Shown: in pieces, positions 20,537 through 31,567 of the stretch
How positions within the stretch are numbered: the first letter of the stretch is position 1
Layout: the number at the start of each line of letters is the position of its first letter
Source: Aotearoamyces nothofagi
Lineage: Eukaryota; Ascomycota; Leotiomycetes; Leotiales; Tympanidaceae
Length of the DNA: 64,000 nt
Direction of reading: 5' to 3'
Assembly (NCBI GenBank): GCA_015345905.1
Contig: JADDTR010000018.1
Span: 496,361-560,360, forward strand
Translations under genes and position numbers: made by a program
The notes under the pieces: model-generated
Told to the model about the DNA's origin: nothing
Database searches by the model: none
Seen by the model: only the letters and a program-made list of their open reading frames with translations

Positions 20537-22438
20537 ATGGCCGTGGGACGAGATGAAGAGTCGAGCAGATATGGACCTCTAGAGAGCGACTTCCATCAAG
20601 AGGATGCTATCGCTGAAGAGCTTCATTTACGACCCGGAGATGCTGGCGTGGACGACGAAGAGGCAGCTACACCTCCTCGTGTCTACCATGAACGCGACCT
20701 CCTCCGCCGCTCCCGCTGCTTATCTCTCCCTCAACGCCTTGCCAACGCTGTTGTATCCTACACCAAAGGACCACAGCCACCTCAAATTCAAACCATCAAG
20801 CCATTCTTTCCTTCTATTCAAGAAGCACCAATCAGGCTTCTACATCGATTATTCCCAGGCAAGAAAGCCAAGATAGTTCTGCTGCTGACTTTCTACCTCT
20901 TATGGATCTTATCTTTCGGGACCTTGCTGCTCCAAAGTACATACGTATCACCAGTTGAGGGATACGGAGATCCTGTGTCCGTTGGGTGTACAAACACACT
21001 CTGGAGTCCAGGTAACTCATGTGGCATAGACGGGATTGACTGTCGGCCCTTCAATGGGAGCAGCTTCGCCTTTCGCTGTCCTGCAAACTGCGCATCAGTA
21101 AAAGTTCTCAATACCCGTCCTGTGGGTGAACAGGAAATCATCTACCGGCCTTTTGTTATTGGAGGGCCTGTTTATCGTGGGGATTCCTTTGTATGCGGCT
21201 CTGCAATCCATGCCGGTGCCATTAGCAATACCAAAGGTGGCTGCGGTATCATTTCACGCGTTGGAGAGGCGCAAGACTATCCAAGTACACTTCAGAATGG
21301 CATAAAGAGTGTTGGATTTGATTCTTCCTTTCCTCTCTCCTTTACCTTTCAACCCAGCACCTGCGATGCAAAGGATCTCCGGTGGCCATTGTTAATCGTC
21401 TCAATATTCTTTACTACGGTCCTCTCACTCTTCACCACCTCGCCGCCGGTCCTCTTCTTCACTGTTTTCACCGCACTCTTCATCCACGTCGGTCTCGTTT
21501 CCGACCCACCCTCTATAGCACTTCTATCAGAGCGCTTCTCCAACATCATTGGAAAGCTCCTCCCTTCCGCATTCTGCGCCTTTGTCGTTTATCGCTACTG
21601 CACTAGGCTCCATGGTCTGACTGCACAGATAGAAAAAACCATTCTCTGGCTTGGAGGATGCTGGATAGGTGCATTATCAAATTACACATTTGATTGGATT
21701 CCAATTGAGCGCCTGACAGGCCACGATCTGGCGCAACAACCTGGCGCGAAGCTCGCCCTCGCCATAATCGTCATCATCCTTAGTATAATTGTAGCGCAAC
21801 AAGTTTATTATTTCAGACTCGAAGGGAGACTGAGACGATACTTGGCTATTTATGGGATTTTCACTGCAGCGATTCTGTTCATGGTTGCGATTCCCGGATA
21901 TACTCTCCGCATCCATCATTATGTCCTTGCGCTTCTCCTCCTCCCAGGAACAAGCATGCAGACTCGTTCATCATTGCTTTACCAGGGCTTGCTGATTGGG
22001 CTATTCATCAACGGCATCGCACGATGGGGTTTCGATCCCATCCTGCAAACGGACGGCGCGTTACGCGGTGACGGGCAATATAACTCCCTCCTCCCCATCG
22101 TCGCAAGCCCCGTAATATCTCTCGCCTCTTCATGGGACATCACATTCAACCTCGCCTTCCCAACCACACCGGAACATTCACCATCAACGGGCACACTCGA
22201 CGGCATTAGCATTCTGGTTAATGACGTCGAGCGCTTCCGAAGCTATAGGGATGACGGAGAGCTGAAATCATTTACCTGGACTAGAGATACTGATGATGTG
22301 CTGCGCGAGTATTTCCGCTTCGGATATATGCAGGGAGGCAGAAGTTTCGACTATACCAAAGCGGGGGTCTGGGATCGCGATGGCGTGTGGATTGATATGT
22401 TGCCTGGACCCAGTAGACGAGACGGGTTGTTGATATAG
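20537..22438 (+). CDS. LCCL-domain membrane protein
   Basis: Single exon, 633 residues. The N-terminal 100 residues are acidic and cytosolic, then a span (IVLLLTFYLLWILSFGTLLL), then the LCCL domain around residues 145-270: Cys-bearing start GCTNTLWSPGNSCG, FAFRCPANCASVKVLN, EIIYRPFVIGG, YRGDSFVCGSAIHAG and GGCGI. About eight more hydrophobic spans follow (for example ALAIIVIILSIIVAQQVYYF), and a soluble C-terminus. LCCL domains are extracellular, disulfide-bonded, and may bind lipid or polysaccharide; fungal versions are multi-span proteins of unknown role, probably in the secretory pathway or plasma membrane. ATG 20537 gives a normal family N-terminus. Confidence 0.9.
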   Translation: MAVGRDEESSRYGPLESDFHQEDAIAEELHLRPGDAGVDDEEAATPPRVYHERDLLRRSRCLSLPQRLANAVVSYTKGPQPPQIQTIKPFFPSIQEAPIRLLHRLFPGKKAKIVLLLTFYLLWILSFGTLLLQSTYVSPVEGYGDPVSVGCTNTLWSPGNSCGIDGIDCRPFNGSSFAFRCPANCASVKVLNTRPVGEQEIIYRPFVIGGPVYRGDSFVCGSAIHAGAISNTKGGCGIISRVGEAQDYPSTLQNGIKSVGFDSSFPLSFTFQPSTCDAKDLRWPLLIVSIFFTTVLSLFTTSPPVLFFTVFTALFIHVGLVSDPPSIALLSERFSNIIGKLLPSAFCAFVVYRYCTRLHGLTAQIEKTILWLGGCWIGALSNYTFDWIPIERLTGHDLAQQPGAKLALAIIVIILSIIVAQQVYYFRLEGRLRRYLAIYGIFTAAILFMVAIPGYTLRIHHYVLALLLLPGTSMQTRSSLLYQGLLIGLFINGIARWGFDPILQTDGALRGDGQYNSLLPIVASPVISLASSWDITFNLAFPTTPEHSPSTGTLDGISILVNDVERFRSYRDDGELKSFTWTRDTDDVLREYFRFGYMQGGRSFDYTKAGVWDRDGVWIDMLPGPSRRDGLLI

Positions 22439-22899
22439 GAATCTGGATATATATGGTTTTGATGATATGATATTATATATAGAGAGGAATCTGTATGGTA
22501 TGTTCGTGGCGCTTTTAAAGTTGGTACTATATTTATTGTATTGTACAGTACAAGTATAAACTTGGATAATTTTATGATTATTCCTACGGGTGATTATTGA
22601 GATGATACTGTGAAGAACTTAGCTTGCTAGAACGGTACTGAAGAATCATTAGTGGTAAGAGAAGACGATCTGTATCCATAAATGCCTAGTTACAGTTACA
22701 TTTTTTTCTTCTCGAAATGACGAGGCGGTCGAAGGGAGTTTCAGATCTATCAACAGAGGGGTTTTTTATATAGATAAAGTTATTCACATAAAGTAGTGGG
22801 TTCTGCTTCCGATAGCAGGTAATAGAGGATACATCCTCCCGGAAATCTATTTTTATCTTCATATCTATCGGTACAAGTACACACTATTCTAGCCCCTTT
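22439..22899. other. Convergent intergenic region
   Basis: 461 AT-rich bases between convergent stop codons. No gene, repeat or RNA seen. Confidence 0.6.
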
Positions 22900-23961
22900 C
22901 TAGTCTTCCCTTGATATACCAGCCACCATCTCCAGAATCATAGCATGAAGTCCCTCGGGCGCGGCAACGAACCCGCGGTTATTTTCAAGTCTTCTTCCAG
23001 CGCCAAAATCCATCTCCTTCCCATCGACGTCGGTGATCTTGCCGCCCACCTCGGTGAAGATCAGCTGCGTTCCGGCGTGGTCCCAGACATAAGAGATTTT
23101 GCCCTTCTTCGCTGGGATGCGCACTTGGACGTCGCCGCCGCCGACTATGAGGGCTACATATCTCATGTGTGCCGACCACACGTCCGTTCCGGGATACGTC
23201 GCGCCTAGTCTTTCGGCAATGCGGCGTGTCTTTTCGTGCGCCCACGCCGTGCCGGCTGTTTGATCAACAAAGTGTAGGTCTTTGAGATCCGGAGGCGCGC
23301 CTCGGAGTCTCTCAATCTGGCGCCCTGGCAGAAGACCTCCCATCGCCATCGGGCGTATAATCGCGCCTTCGCCCTTCACAGACGATAGCATCATCCCCAT
23401 CCCATCCGCGTCGACGCTGTCCTCAGAAACCCTCCCAGTCCGGAGACTCAGGTTCGGACAGCCCAGCACGCCGATTACTTCCTTGCCATTGTCTACAAGA
23501 GCCAGAGAAACTGCGTACTGCTCGCCGCGTAGAAACGTCGCCGTCCCGTCGATCGGGTCAAGCATCCAGACTCGGCCTTCCCGACCACCAACACCTCGAC
23601 CACCCAGGTCAATAATCTCAAGCATCTCCTCCACAGAAGACGGAGCAGCTAAGAGTGCCTCGCTCTTCTCATCATCGAGGTGCGTAGAAGTCACGAGATC
23701 CCAAACCCGCTTCTGCAGCACGAGATCTTCCCGCAGGGCATCGGCACTCTCCTCGCCGACAAAGCTGTCGGACGGGAAGGCATGGTGAATAGCACTGATC
23801 AGGAGCGCCTGGGCGGCAAAATCGGCAATGGTGACGGGCGTGGAGTCGGCTTTGGATAACTCGCCCTTATTTACCGACGAGAGGACCTTTTTGGTGAGGA
23901 TCGAGGCTCGCTGCACGGCCAGCTCTGCAAGGAGGCGCTCATGCGCGAATGGAGCTGGCAT
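22900..23961 (-). CDS. met22: 3'(2'),5'-bisphosphate nucleotidase (Met22/Hal2 family)
   Basis: Single exon, 353 residues, the normal length. The enzyme removes the 3'-phosphate of PAP and PAPS, protecting sulfate assimilation and RNA exonucleases; it is Mg-dependent and inhibited by Li and Na. Visible metal-site motifs of the inositol-monophosphatase superfamily: FVGEES (residues 67-72), WMLDPIDGT (132-140) and YVWDHAGT near residue 295. TPVTIADFAAQ (residues 41-51) is the conserved helix start. Start at 23961 gives the family N-terminus (FAHERLLAELAVQ). Inner acidic loop around SSVEEMLEII is variable in the family. Confidence 0.93.
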   Translation of the reverse strand: MPAPFAHERLLAELAVQRASILTKKVLSSVNKGELSKADSTPVTIADFAAQALLISAIHHAFPSDSFVGEESADALREDLVLQKRVWDLVTSTHLDDEKSEALLAAPSSVEEMLEIIDLGGRGVGGREGRVWMLDPIDGTATFLRGEQYAVSLALVDNGKEVIGVLGCPNLSLRTGRVSEDSVDADGMGMMLSSVKGEGAIIRPMAMGGLLPGRQIERLRGAPPDLKDLHFVDQTAGTAWAHEKTRRIAERLGATYPGTDVWSAHMRYVALIVGGGDVQVRIPAKKGKISYVWDHAGTQLIFTEVGGKITDVDGKEMDFGAGRRLENNRGFVAAPEGLHAMILEMVAGISRED

Positions 23962-25411
23962 CCTTGTGATATCTCACACCTGTCGAAGCCGAGTTTACTA
24001 GATTATTGAAAGATTGAGCGCTGGCTCGAATTGTCGGCTACAAGAGCGGCCGTACTAAAACTACTTCCTGCCCCGTCTCGAGGACTTGGATCCGAAGTTA
24101 AACAAGCGCGTCTCGGCGGCTAAAACAGTATGTATGCTGAGTACTTGCTCCTGCTTTTTCAAAAGCGGTTTCATGTATCTGTATGTGTAGGTCACGTGTC
24201 ACTTACATAATTTTTGGGGCGGACTGAAAAAGGAAGCACCGCCGTATTATGTCAGCAGCCGGACCGAACGGCGTCCGGGCGGAGTATGTATTGGGACTGG
24301 AGTAATACTACGTCCTCTCTCTCTCTGTCTATCTGAATAACCGTACCTCTGTTTACCAAGATCGGTAATAGGGGACAGCCTTCAAATTGAAAGTTTAGTA
24401 TACGAAAACTGAATCTCGAAATTACTCCGCTACGGAAGAGCCTATGATTTTGTATGCTGACATAGTAGTATCTCGCACTTAGACTTGTGGAGGCAAGATA
24501 TGCATTCAAATATCAGCTATCGCCTTTTTTAGAGACACCAGGACCTTTAACTAGAACACTTGATGCATTTCAAAGATACTCGCGTCATCCGTGATCTCCT
24601 TGATCTCAGGCAAGTATAAATAGCGTCCGCCATAGATATTCTACATGATGATTGGGATTATATTGTTCTCAAAGATTTAGGAGCTACACAACTCTTATAT
24701 ACTACATCTGGAGCTGTTTATAGTTGCAAGGCTAGTGTATCTTGGGTCTTGTACCTGACTATCACTACTGCATCTATCCTCTACGAATTTTGTCTTGGGA
24801 CTTGTCGGCTGAAAAGTTGGGAAGACAGCAAACACTAACAGTGTCTCACTGCAGCTGTGACGATGTTGTTCCTGGATTGTCGTGATGGACTGACCGCCGA
24901 TCAAAGTCACGGGCCTTTGGCCAATCACGTTACACATGGAGAGCACGTGCCGGTTTAACGACAACCACCCCGCCCAGCGATAGAGTCAGCAATATCGTGC
25001 TGCCTCCATAACATCTCAAGCAGATACTGAACGTATGATATTGCTTCTAAGCGGCGGAAGATGGGATCCGACGCTTATATTTCCGTGGCTATATGCTTGC
25101 TTTGCATTCGCCACAGGGATTGACAGGCATCTTCTCACGCAACCTCAAGTACTACGATGCAGGATGTAGAATGCCGTCACGTCTCTTAATTGTCCAATGC
25201 AAGTAGCCGAATGAAGCACGAGAACTGGTAGCTGGGGATGATCTGCGTCACCGCCCCCCAAACTCAAGCTCCGCACCCCATCTGATAAGACTATAAGAGA
25301 CAATCGGCGTCTCTCGAATTCCCGGACCTCGAATTCTCAGCCAGCAGTTATAAGATCGTCATCTATATATCGCATAAGCTACTTCTTCTTGTTTCATTTT
25401 GAGATTTGATC
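23962..25411. other. Divergent intergenic region with a 5S-like fragment
   Basis: 1.45 kb between met22 and the SurE-like gene. Apart from the 5S-like segment near 24.03-24.13 kb, I see only short chance frames and AT-rich sequence. Confidence 0.5.
24034..24128 (+). other. 5S rRNA-like fragment, probably a relic
   Basis: A stretch reading GGCTACAAGAGCGGCCGTAC ... CCCCGTCTCG ... GATCCGAAGTTAAACAAGCG ... CGGCGGCTAAAAC resembles the 5' two thirds of a 5S rRNA (GGCCATAC, CCCGTC, GATC.GAAGTTAA.CAA, CGGCTAGTAC). The 3' third (loop E, helix IV, GGGTGACC) cannot be found and there is no tight T-run. 5S genes are dispersed in Pezizomycotina, so a truncated copy is plausible. Chance similarity cannot be excluded by eye. 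Confidence 0.35.
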
Positions 25412-26789
25412 ATGCGTGTCACGAACGTACCCTCGTTTATTGCTACCGCTCTCCTTGTGACCTCTCTTGCCAATGGCCTGAATATCCTCGTTACTGTGAG
25501 CTAAACGGAGATTAGCTAGATGTTAGACGGCATATCTAACGTTTCTAGAATGATGACGGATTTGGTGCTTCCAATATCAGAGAATTCTACAAAGCCGTCA
25601 AAGCCTTTGGCCACCAGGTTTATCTCGTTGCAGCTACCTCGAACGAAAGTGGCACTGGCGGAACGAATGTGTTCACTACCGAAGCCAATCTAACAGCTGA
25701 TACTGAGTTTGGTATATACTCAATCTTCTAGTAATGGAATTTTATTATTTGCTGATGATATCCAGGCCTCGTAAAGAAAGGCGCTCCATCAGTCGGCACA
25801 GATCCTACTGACAGCCATATCTGGTCCGTCTGTTATACATATTCTCAGCATAAGCGACTAATGACCTACCTTGTAGGTATTATAATGGTACTCCTTCGGC
25901 CACCGTCCAAGTTGCCCTCGACTACATCCTCCCAACATTCGCCAACTTCTCCACTCCAGACCTCGTCCTTTCTGGCCCAAACTTTGGCCTCAACCTCGGA
26001 CCCTTCCTCTACACCATCTCCGGCACAATCGGTGCAACCTACACAGCAGTTGAGCGCGGCATTCCAGCCATAGCCTTTTCCGGCGCCTATTCTGTGCAAA
26101 CATCTTACAAGTACGTCAACACCACCACGGCAGCCGGTCTCAAAGATCCCGCTACAATCATTGGCGAGCTATCTGCCAACCTTGCTCAAACTCTGATCAC
26201 GAATACCAAGGCAGGCTCTAGGATCCTGCCTCTTGGGTATGGCATTTCGGTTAATATTCCTTATATCACTTCCTTCACAAACTCCTCTTGCGTCGATCCG
26301 CCGTATATCCATACTCGCCTGACCGGTGGGGCGGATGTTTATAAAGCCATCTTCAATGCATCAAGCGGCCTCTTGACATCCGGCACTATCGTCCCGGACG
26401 GAGCAAACACTTATATCAACGGTGACGCCTCGCTTCCTGGGGAGACGAACGTCCTAAACAGCGGATGCCTGTCTTCAGTCTCGGTCTTCACAGTCGATTA
26501 CGACGCCCCAATTGGCTGCTCAAATGGAACGGTCACGGAGGATGTGCGAAAGGCGCTGGAGCCGTTGGTGCAGTCGATTAATTCGTCGACCCTGGTCGGA
26601 GGCTTGAATGGCACGTCGGCTGTCTTTGGTTCTGTTAATGGAACGAGCGCGAGTGGCACTGCTACGACGACTGTTGCAGCGATCACGACAACCAGTGCTG
26701 CTGCAGTGTTTACTGGTGCTGCGACGAGAATTAATGGTGGCTCTGTCATGGCATTAAGCGCTGTATTGGGGGCTATGCTTATGATGTAA
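25412..26789 (+). CDS. Secreted SurE-like acid phosphatase, probably GPI-anchored
   Basis: Four exons: 25412-25495, 25549-25711, 25766-25823, 25877-26789, introns 53-54 bases, giving 405 residues. A signal peptide (SFIATALLVTSLANG) is followed directly by the SurE signature ILVTNDDGFGASNI, whose two Asp residues bind metal, then LVAATSNESGTG, and LVLSGPNFGLNLG (SurE S-G-x-N-x-G-x-N loop). SurE proteins are nucleoside/acid phosphatases; secreted forms are common in filamentous fungi. The C-terminus is Ser/Thr/Ala-rich and ends in a hydrophobic tail (SVMALSAVLGAMLMM) after small residues, which suits a GPI attachment signal. N-glycosylation sequons (NSS, NGT, NAS) are frequent. The first intron splits right before NDDG. 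Confidence 0.88.
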
Positions 26790-27313
26790 ATAAAGCAGAT
26801 TGATGTTGTTATAAGTATATATTACACCGCATGTTTGAAAGTTCAATATATACTTTACTTGGCTATACTTTCTTTCCCTGCCAGTCCGATGGCTCTTAAC
26901 TGCTGTAAGACCGTGTCATGATTCATCTTTTCACTATACCGTCTTTACTAAACACGGTCGTCCCGGCTATATAATCGGAACCCCGAATTTCGTCTTTCGG
27001 AATCCCGAGTTCAATTCTATAACGGCCATATGCAGCTGGTAGGTCGATGTCAGATTTTGTCAGATTCGAGGAGACAGTAGAGCGGCTCGATAATGGAGAA
27101 CTACGGAGAGAGTTTGTGGGTATCATTTATAATGGAGAACTACGGAGAGAGTTTGTGGGTATCATTTATTGTGGGTTCTAGCTAAAGACTGTTCTTGCGC
27201 ATCTCGTATATCCAATTCCTCTGTAGGGGCATGCCGTTCTCACGGTAGGTAAAGTGTGTTTGATGTGTTGTAACTTACAATTGCTGACCGCATCTATATC
27301 ATCATATCATGGT
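26790..27313. other. Convergent intergenic region with a duplication
   Basis: 524 bases between the SurE-like gene and threonine aldolase; holds the 39-base direct duplication described separately. No gene seen. Confidence 0.55.
27091..27168. repeat. 39-bp direct tandem duplication
   Basis: Two adjacent identical copies (period 39) starting TAATGGAGAACTACGGAGAG and ending GTATCATTTA. The perfect match suggests a recent duplication. Confidence 0.92.
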
Positions 27314-28698
27314 CTAAAAGTATCCATGTGGCGAAGCATGCTGCACCGACGACAGCACCTCATCAAACACCAATCCAAGTCTCCGAACAGCCTCTTCGCT
27401 GATTTGGTTATGTAGAACCAACCTTGGAACATCGAGTTTAAGACCGTACTTTATCCCAGCCTCGTTGACAGCTCGCCCGGCGAGCCCCGCGCCAACCAGG
27501 TCAATCCAGACCTGATTCGTCTCGACGCGCCTCCTCAGCTTCCCTCCTCTCAGCACCCACATATCTGCCACCCGCTTGGCCACTTGATGCGTCTCCCGCA
27601 ACGTCCCTCCGCGGCCCCAAACACCATGTCCGAAGGTCTCATCGACCGCCGCCCTGGCTGCCGAGCTCAGAACCCCCGCCTGGCGCATCCCTCCCCCTAC
27701 CGATTTCCGGATCCTGCGTGCCTGCGCAACGAACGCTCGAGACCCGACAATGACGGCCCCCATCGGCGCCCCAAGGTTCTTCGAGAAGTCTAAACCTACG
27801 CTATCAAACAACTGCCCGTAGTCTTTCAGACTGCCAGCTCCAGTAGCAACGGCCTCCCACAGCCTCGCGCCGTCAAGATGCATTTTTAGACCATGCTGTC
27901 TGGCCCAGGTCGAGATCCTCCGCGTCTCTTCCAAAGGCTGGACGATCCCCGCAATAGTGTTTTCTAGAGCTATCACGCGCGTTGGGCTTTTGTGCACGTC
28001 ATCAGTAAGGACTGCGTTTCGTTGAACGTCTTCCAAAGTTAGATAGAGGCCGTTCCTGGGCCGGGAACTTTGGACCATGGCGCCGCACCAGCTGGCTATC
28101 CCGCCAGCTTCCCAGTGGATGATGTGGGCTCGTGCGTCGCAGAGGATACTGTGAGGAGGCTGGGTGAGATGGGTTCGCAGAGCAAGCTGGTTTGCCATGG
28201 ATCCGGAGAGCACAAAGATCCCGTCCTCTTGGTCGGTGAGAGAGGCCATGTGGGCTTCCAATGATTTCGTTGTTTCGTCTTCTCGGTAGACGTCGTCCCT
28301 AAGTGTGGATTTGATAATGGCAGCTAGCATCCTGAGACTTGGTGTTGTGACCACATCACCTAGAAGCGTCTATGTCAGTATGTTGAATAAGGTAATAATC
28401 TTATATTATTCAAGACGTGAATCCCTAACAATCCGGACTTACTTCGAAAGTCGAATTGGGCCGGGCCTGGTTTGTTCCATGCTATAGATTTTGTGCTCAG
28501 GAGGGACAGAACATCATCCAGAGCATCAACCTCGTCCTGGTCACTTTCTAGCCCCTGAACAGCGCTGCTCATAGCCGATAATCGTCCATGACAACGCACA
28601 ATCGTGCTCCCTAGAGGTAGTCGAAATAAACTCTTTCCGGCTCGCTGATAGATGTCTCTTTTGAGCAGGACGGCCGGCATTCTCATACTGGAGGGCAT
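27314..28698 (-). CDS. Low-specificity threonine aldolase (PLP)
   Basis: Two exons on the minus strand, 28698-28443 and 28359-27314 (83-base intron), giving 433 residues. The junction rebuilds the classic FDFRSDVVTTPS start of the fold. The cofactor lysine lies in VGLDFSKNLGAPMGAVIVG; other marks are DEDDVYREDETTKSLE-type start (DDVYREDETTKSLEAHMA), the MHLDGARLWEA motif that holds the PLP Asp, and SVGGGMRQAGVLS. It cleaves threonine/allo-threonine to glycine and acetaldehyde. The first exon adds about 70 residues before the fold; parts are basic and could be a mitochondrial presequence (MPSSMRMPAVLLKR), but a later ATG (MSSAVQG) is an alternative start that would give a cytosolic enzyme. Confidence 0.92.
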
Positions 28699-29512
28699 TT
28701 TCAAAACTCGTGATTCCTATCTCTCAGATGACTATGGCAGTATCACCCTTGCAACGAGGAGCGTAAGTCTAATATACAAATTACCACTACGATAAAGGCA
28801 TTTCAAATTCGCCTTACATGTGAGCCTTGAATTTCACCCTGTCTCTCGAACAAAAATTGCAAAGACGTCGTATATACATCCATACATGACTCTCCATTAC
28901 CCCGTCAGAGCACGGAATCCCATGTCTCTCCCTTCATAGCGTAACTAATACAGCTTAGTAATACGACGGAGTCCGTCTGCTTACTTATTCCGCATTGTCA
29001 GCCCGGATCGCCGCGACTGCAACGTTGTAGAAACAGCGCTTGCTGAGCCGCATCGCCAGAACGACCCCGGGATTCGTGAACTGTGTTTCGGCCGTGCGCG
29101 GCTCACCGTGACGACAATCAAGGCGTCTGTCAAGAGATCTCGCGGCTTCCTAGTGCTTTCTGCCGACATTATGACAGATTAGCTCGCCCGGGAGCGCTGA
29201 GATATAGTGCGCGGAATTCGACTTTGCGACCTTGATGGTTGTTGTCGCCATTTCACCAGCTAGCCGTGGCGGACCCCCTTAGAGATGCCGCTGCTTCGCT
29301 CACGATCGGGCAGAAGACGCGTGAAGATATGTTGGCATGCTGGTTGATATCTAAATAACTAATAGCTATGTGTCGTTGCGATAGCTGAGATCTTGATTGC
29401 CAAACATCGTCCGATTTTCTAGAAGCTCCACTTATTCCAGCAGAAGACGATACGGGGCATGAAGACGAGGCTTGGAGACGAGACGTGCATGTTTTGAATC
29501 GTCGCCGTGAAC
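28699..29512. other. Divergent intergenic region
   Basis: 814 bases between threonine aldolase and the DHA1 exporter. No conserved frame, repeat or RNA gene seen. Confidence 0.55.
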
Positions 29513-31275
29513 ATGGCGTCCAAAGAGCAGCCAGCCGGTTCCCAGCCCGAGGTTGTGCTTTTGCCCATCCCTTCGCGACCCATTACTCCAGATGCTTCAT
29601 CTCTCGTCTCGACGGACTCGATAGAAGAGAGGTTGCTGGACCTGGGACTAAGGTTAGAAGCCGATGGCCATATCAAATGGCGAACAGACGCGCGCGCCCA
29701 TCCTCGCAACTGGAGCGTGGCAAGGAAGACTTATGATATTTCTCTACTGATCCTCCTTGATCTCTTCACGTGAGGAGATATCCTGCTCCCGAAAGTGGCC
29801 GTTGGCTGACTCATAAACAGCACTGCAGTTAGCTCTGCGGGAGTATGCCCTCAGTTCCCTTATCCTCGTCTTCCTGTGAAAACAGGAGCTGATCCGTACT
29901 TTCTAGCCTTCTATAGCTCCGCATGCCAGAGCTGAGCTCGGATTGGGTAGGACTATATCCCTATTAGCCTTCTCTTCCATGTACCAGTTTGGGCAGGCAA
30001 TAGGCGTTGTTACATTTCCCCCATATTCAGAATCGTTCGGGCGGAAATCTGTATATATCGGCGCCTCCCTCTCATATTGCGTGTCGTGCGTAATAGTCGC
30101 AGCAGTACCACACCCAGCAGGCGTATTTGTGGGACGTTTCACCTCAGGATTCATGTCAGCCGCGCCGTCTGTCATCGTCGAGGGTAGTATCGAAGATATG
30201 TTCAACATGAGAAGCCGCGTATGGATGATATTTCTGTGGGCTTGTGCCACGACAACTGGCGTGGCCACAGGGCCTATCTACGGCGAGTTTATTACAGAGG
30301 CAATTGGATGGTGGGTTATATTATAACCAAACAGCTGAGCCAACACAGTCAATGACTAATAAACTAGCTAGGAGATGGGCATTCTATATTGCTGCAATAG
30401 TCACCGGCCTCTTCGCCATCATTCTATTCTCAATCCGCGAGAGCCGACCAAGCCAGCTCCTTTCTCACCGTCTCACGATGCTCGAGAAACAGACAGGCCT
30501 AACCTTTCCAACCCGCAATCCCGATTATTCTCCCGACTTCCGCACTTTCTGCAAAGTCGCTCTCATCCGGCCTCCCAAGCTTTTCTTCACCGAACCAATC
30601 GTCTTCGCTGTCTCAATCATGAGCGGCATCTCATGGGCACTAATCTACTTCTTCACTGAATCTCTTTCTATTGTCTACAGCTCCTTCGGATTCTCTGATA
30701 AGTCAAACGCTCTGGCCTTTCTCGCTATTGTTCTCGGCGTTGGCTTCAGCATCATCCCTCGGTTCTACGACCAACGTGTTCTCGTGCGTCGACAGGAAGC
30801 CAACTTGCCCTTACGTCCAGAAGATAAACTCGTCGGGTTCGCATTCGCTGCTCCTGCACTGGCGATCGGACTTTGGTGGTTTGCGTGGACGATCCCTCCA
30901 GCCGTCACGCATCTGCATTGGGCGGTATCCATGGCCGGACTTGTCTTCGTAGGCTTCGCAACAAATGAATTCGCAAGCACACTCTCAGGTTACTTGGCGG
31001 ACAGCTATACGATATATGCATCGTCTGCTTTTGCTGTTTTATCATTTTTGCGATCTATACTTGCAGCTATCTTCCCGCTGTTTGCGACCCAGATGTATGC
31101 GGCCCTCGGTGCAAACAAGGCCTCGTCGGTTTTGGCTGCTGTGGCTACGGTGTTTTGTGTTAGTCCAATTTTGTTTTTGAAGTATGGCAAGAGAATTAGG
31201 CAGAGGAGCAAGTTTGCGAGGTATAGCTTGCAGGTCAACAGGGAAACACAGGTTCAGGATGATAATGTTGAGTAA
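29513..31275 (+). CDS. MFS multidrug transporter, DHA1 family (12 spans)
   Basis: Four exons: 29513-29769, 29821-29842 (a 22-base micro-exon), 29907-30310, 30372-31275, giving 528 residues. The micro-exon encodes TAVSSAG of span 1; skipping it would break the frame. After an acidic cytosolic N-terminus with RNWSVARKTYDI come 12 spans. Motif A is PPYSESFGRKSVYI, the loop after span 4 has FVGRFTSGFMSAAPSVIVEG, and the central loop is long and basic. The protein resembles fungal polyamine/fluconazole-type DHA1 exporters (the family of CYHR-like genes) that use the proton gradient at the plasma membrane. Substrate unknown; neighbours do not point to a metabolite cluster. Confidence 0.88.
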
Positions 31276-31567
31276 GACTATCACTCGTAGTTGAAGTCGT
31301 AACGAATGATTTATTTCATTATATGATATTGATGCACAACAGTGATCAATATTGGTGTAGTGATCGTGAGCACGAAAGACCCGCTCTGCAGCATTGAAAG
31401 CTTATGCAACCATCATGAATCCCTAATTTGGGGGAAAGTTGGCCTCTAAACGCCATTCATAATGTGCTAGAGTACCTGGAAAAGCCAAGTTGCCATCCTG
31501 GTGATAAGATTCACACCTAATCTAGGGAACAAGAAGTTGTAAACTGATTGTTCTCTAGCTTTGATGT

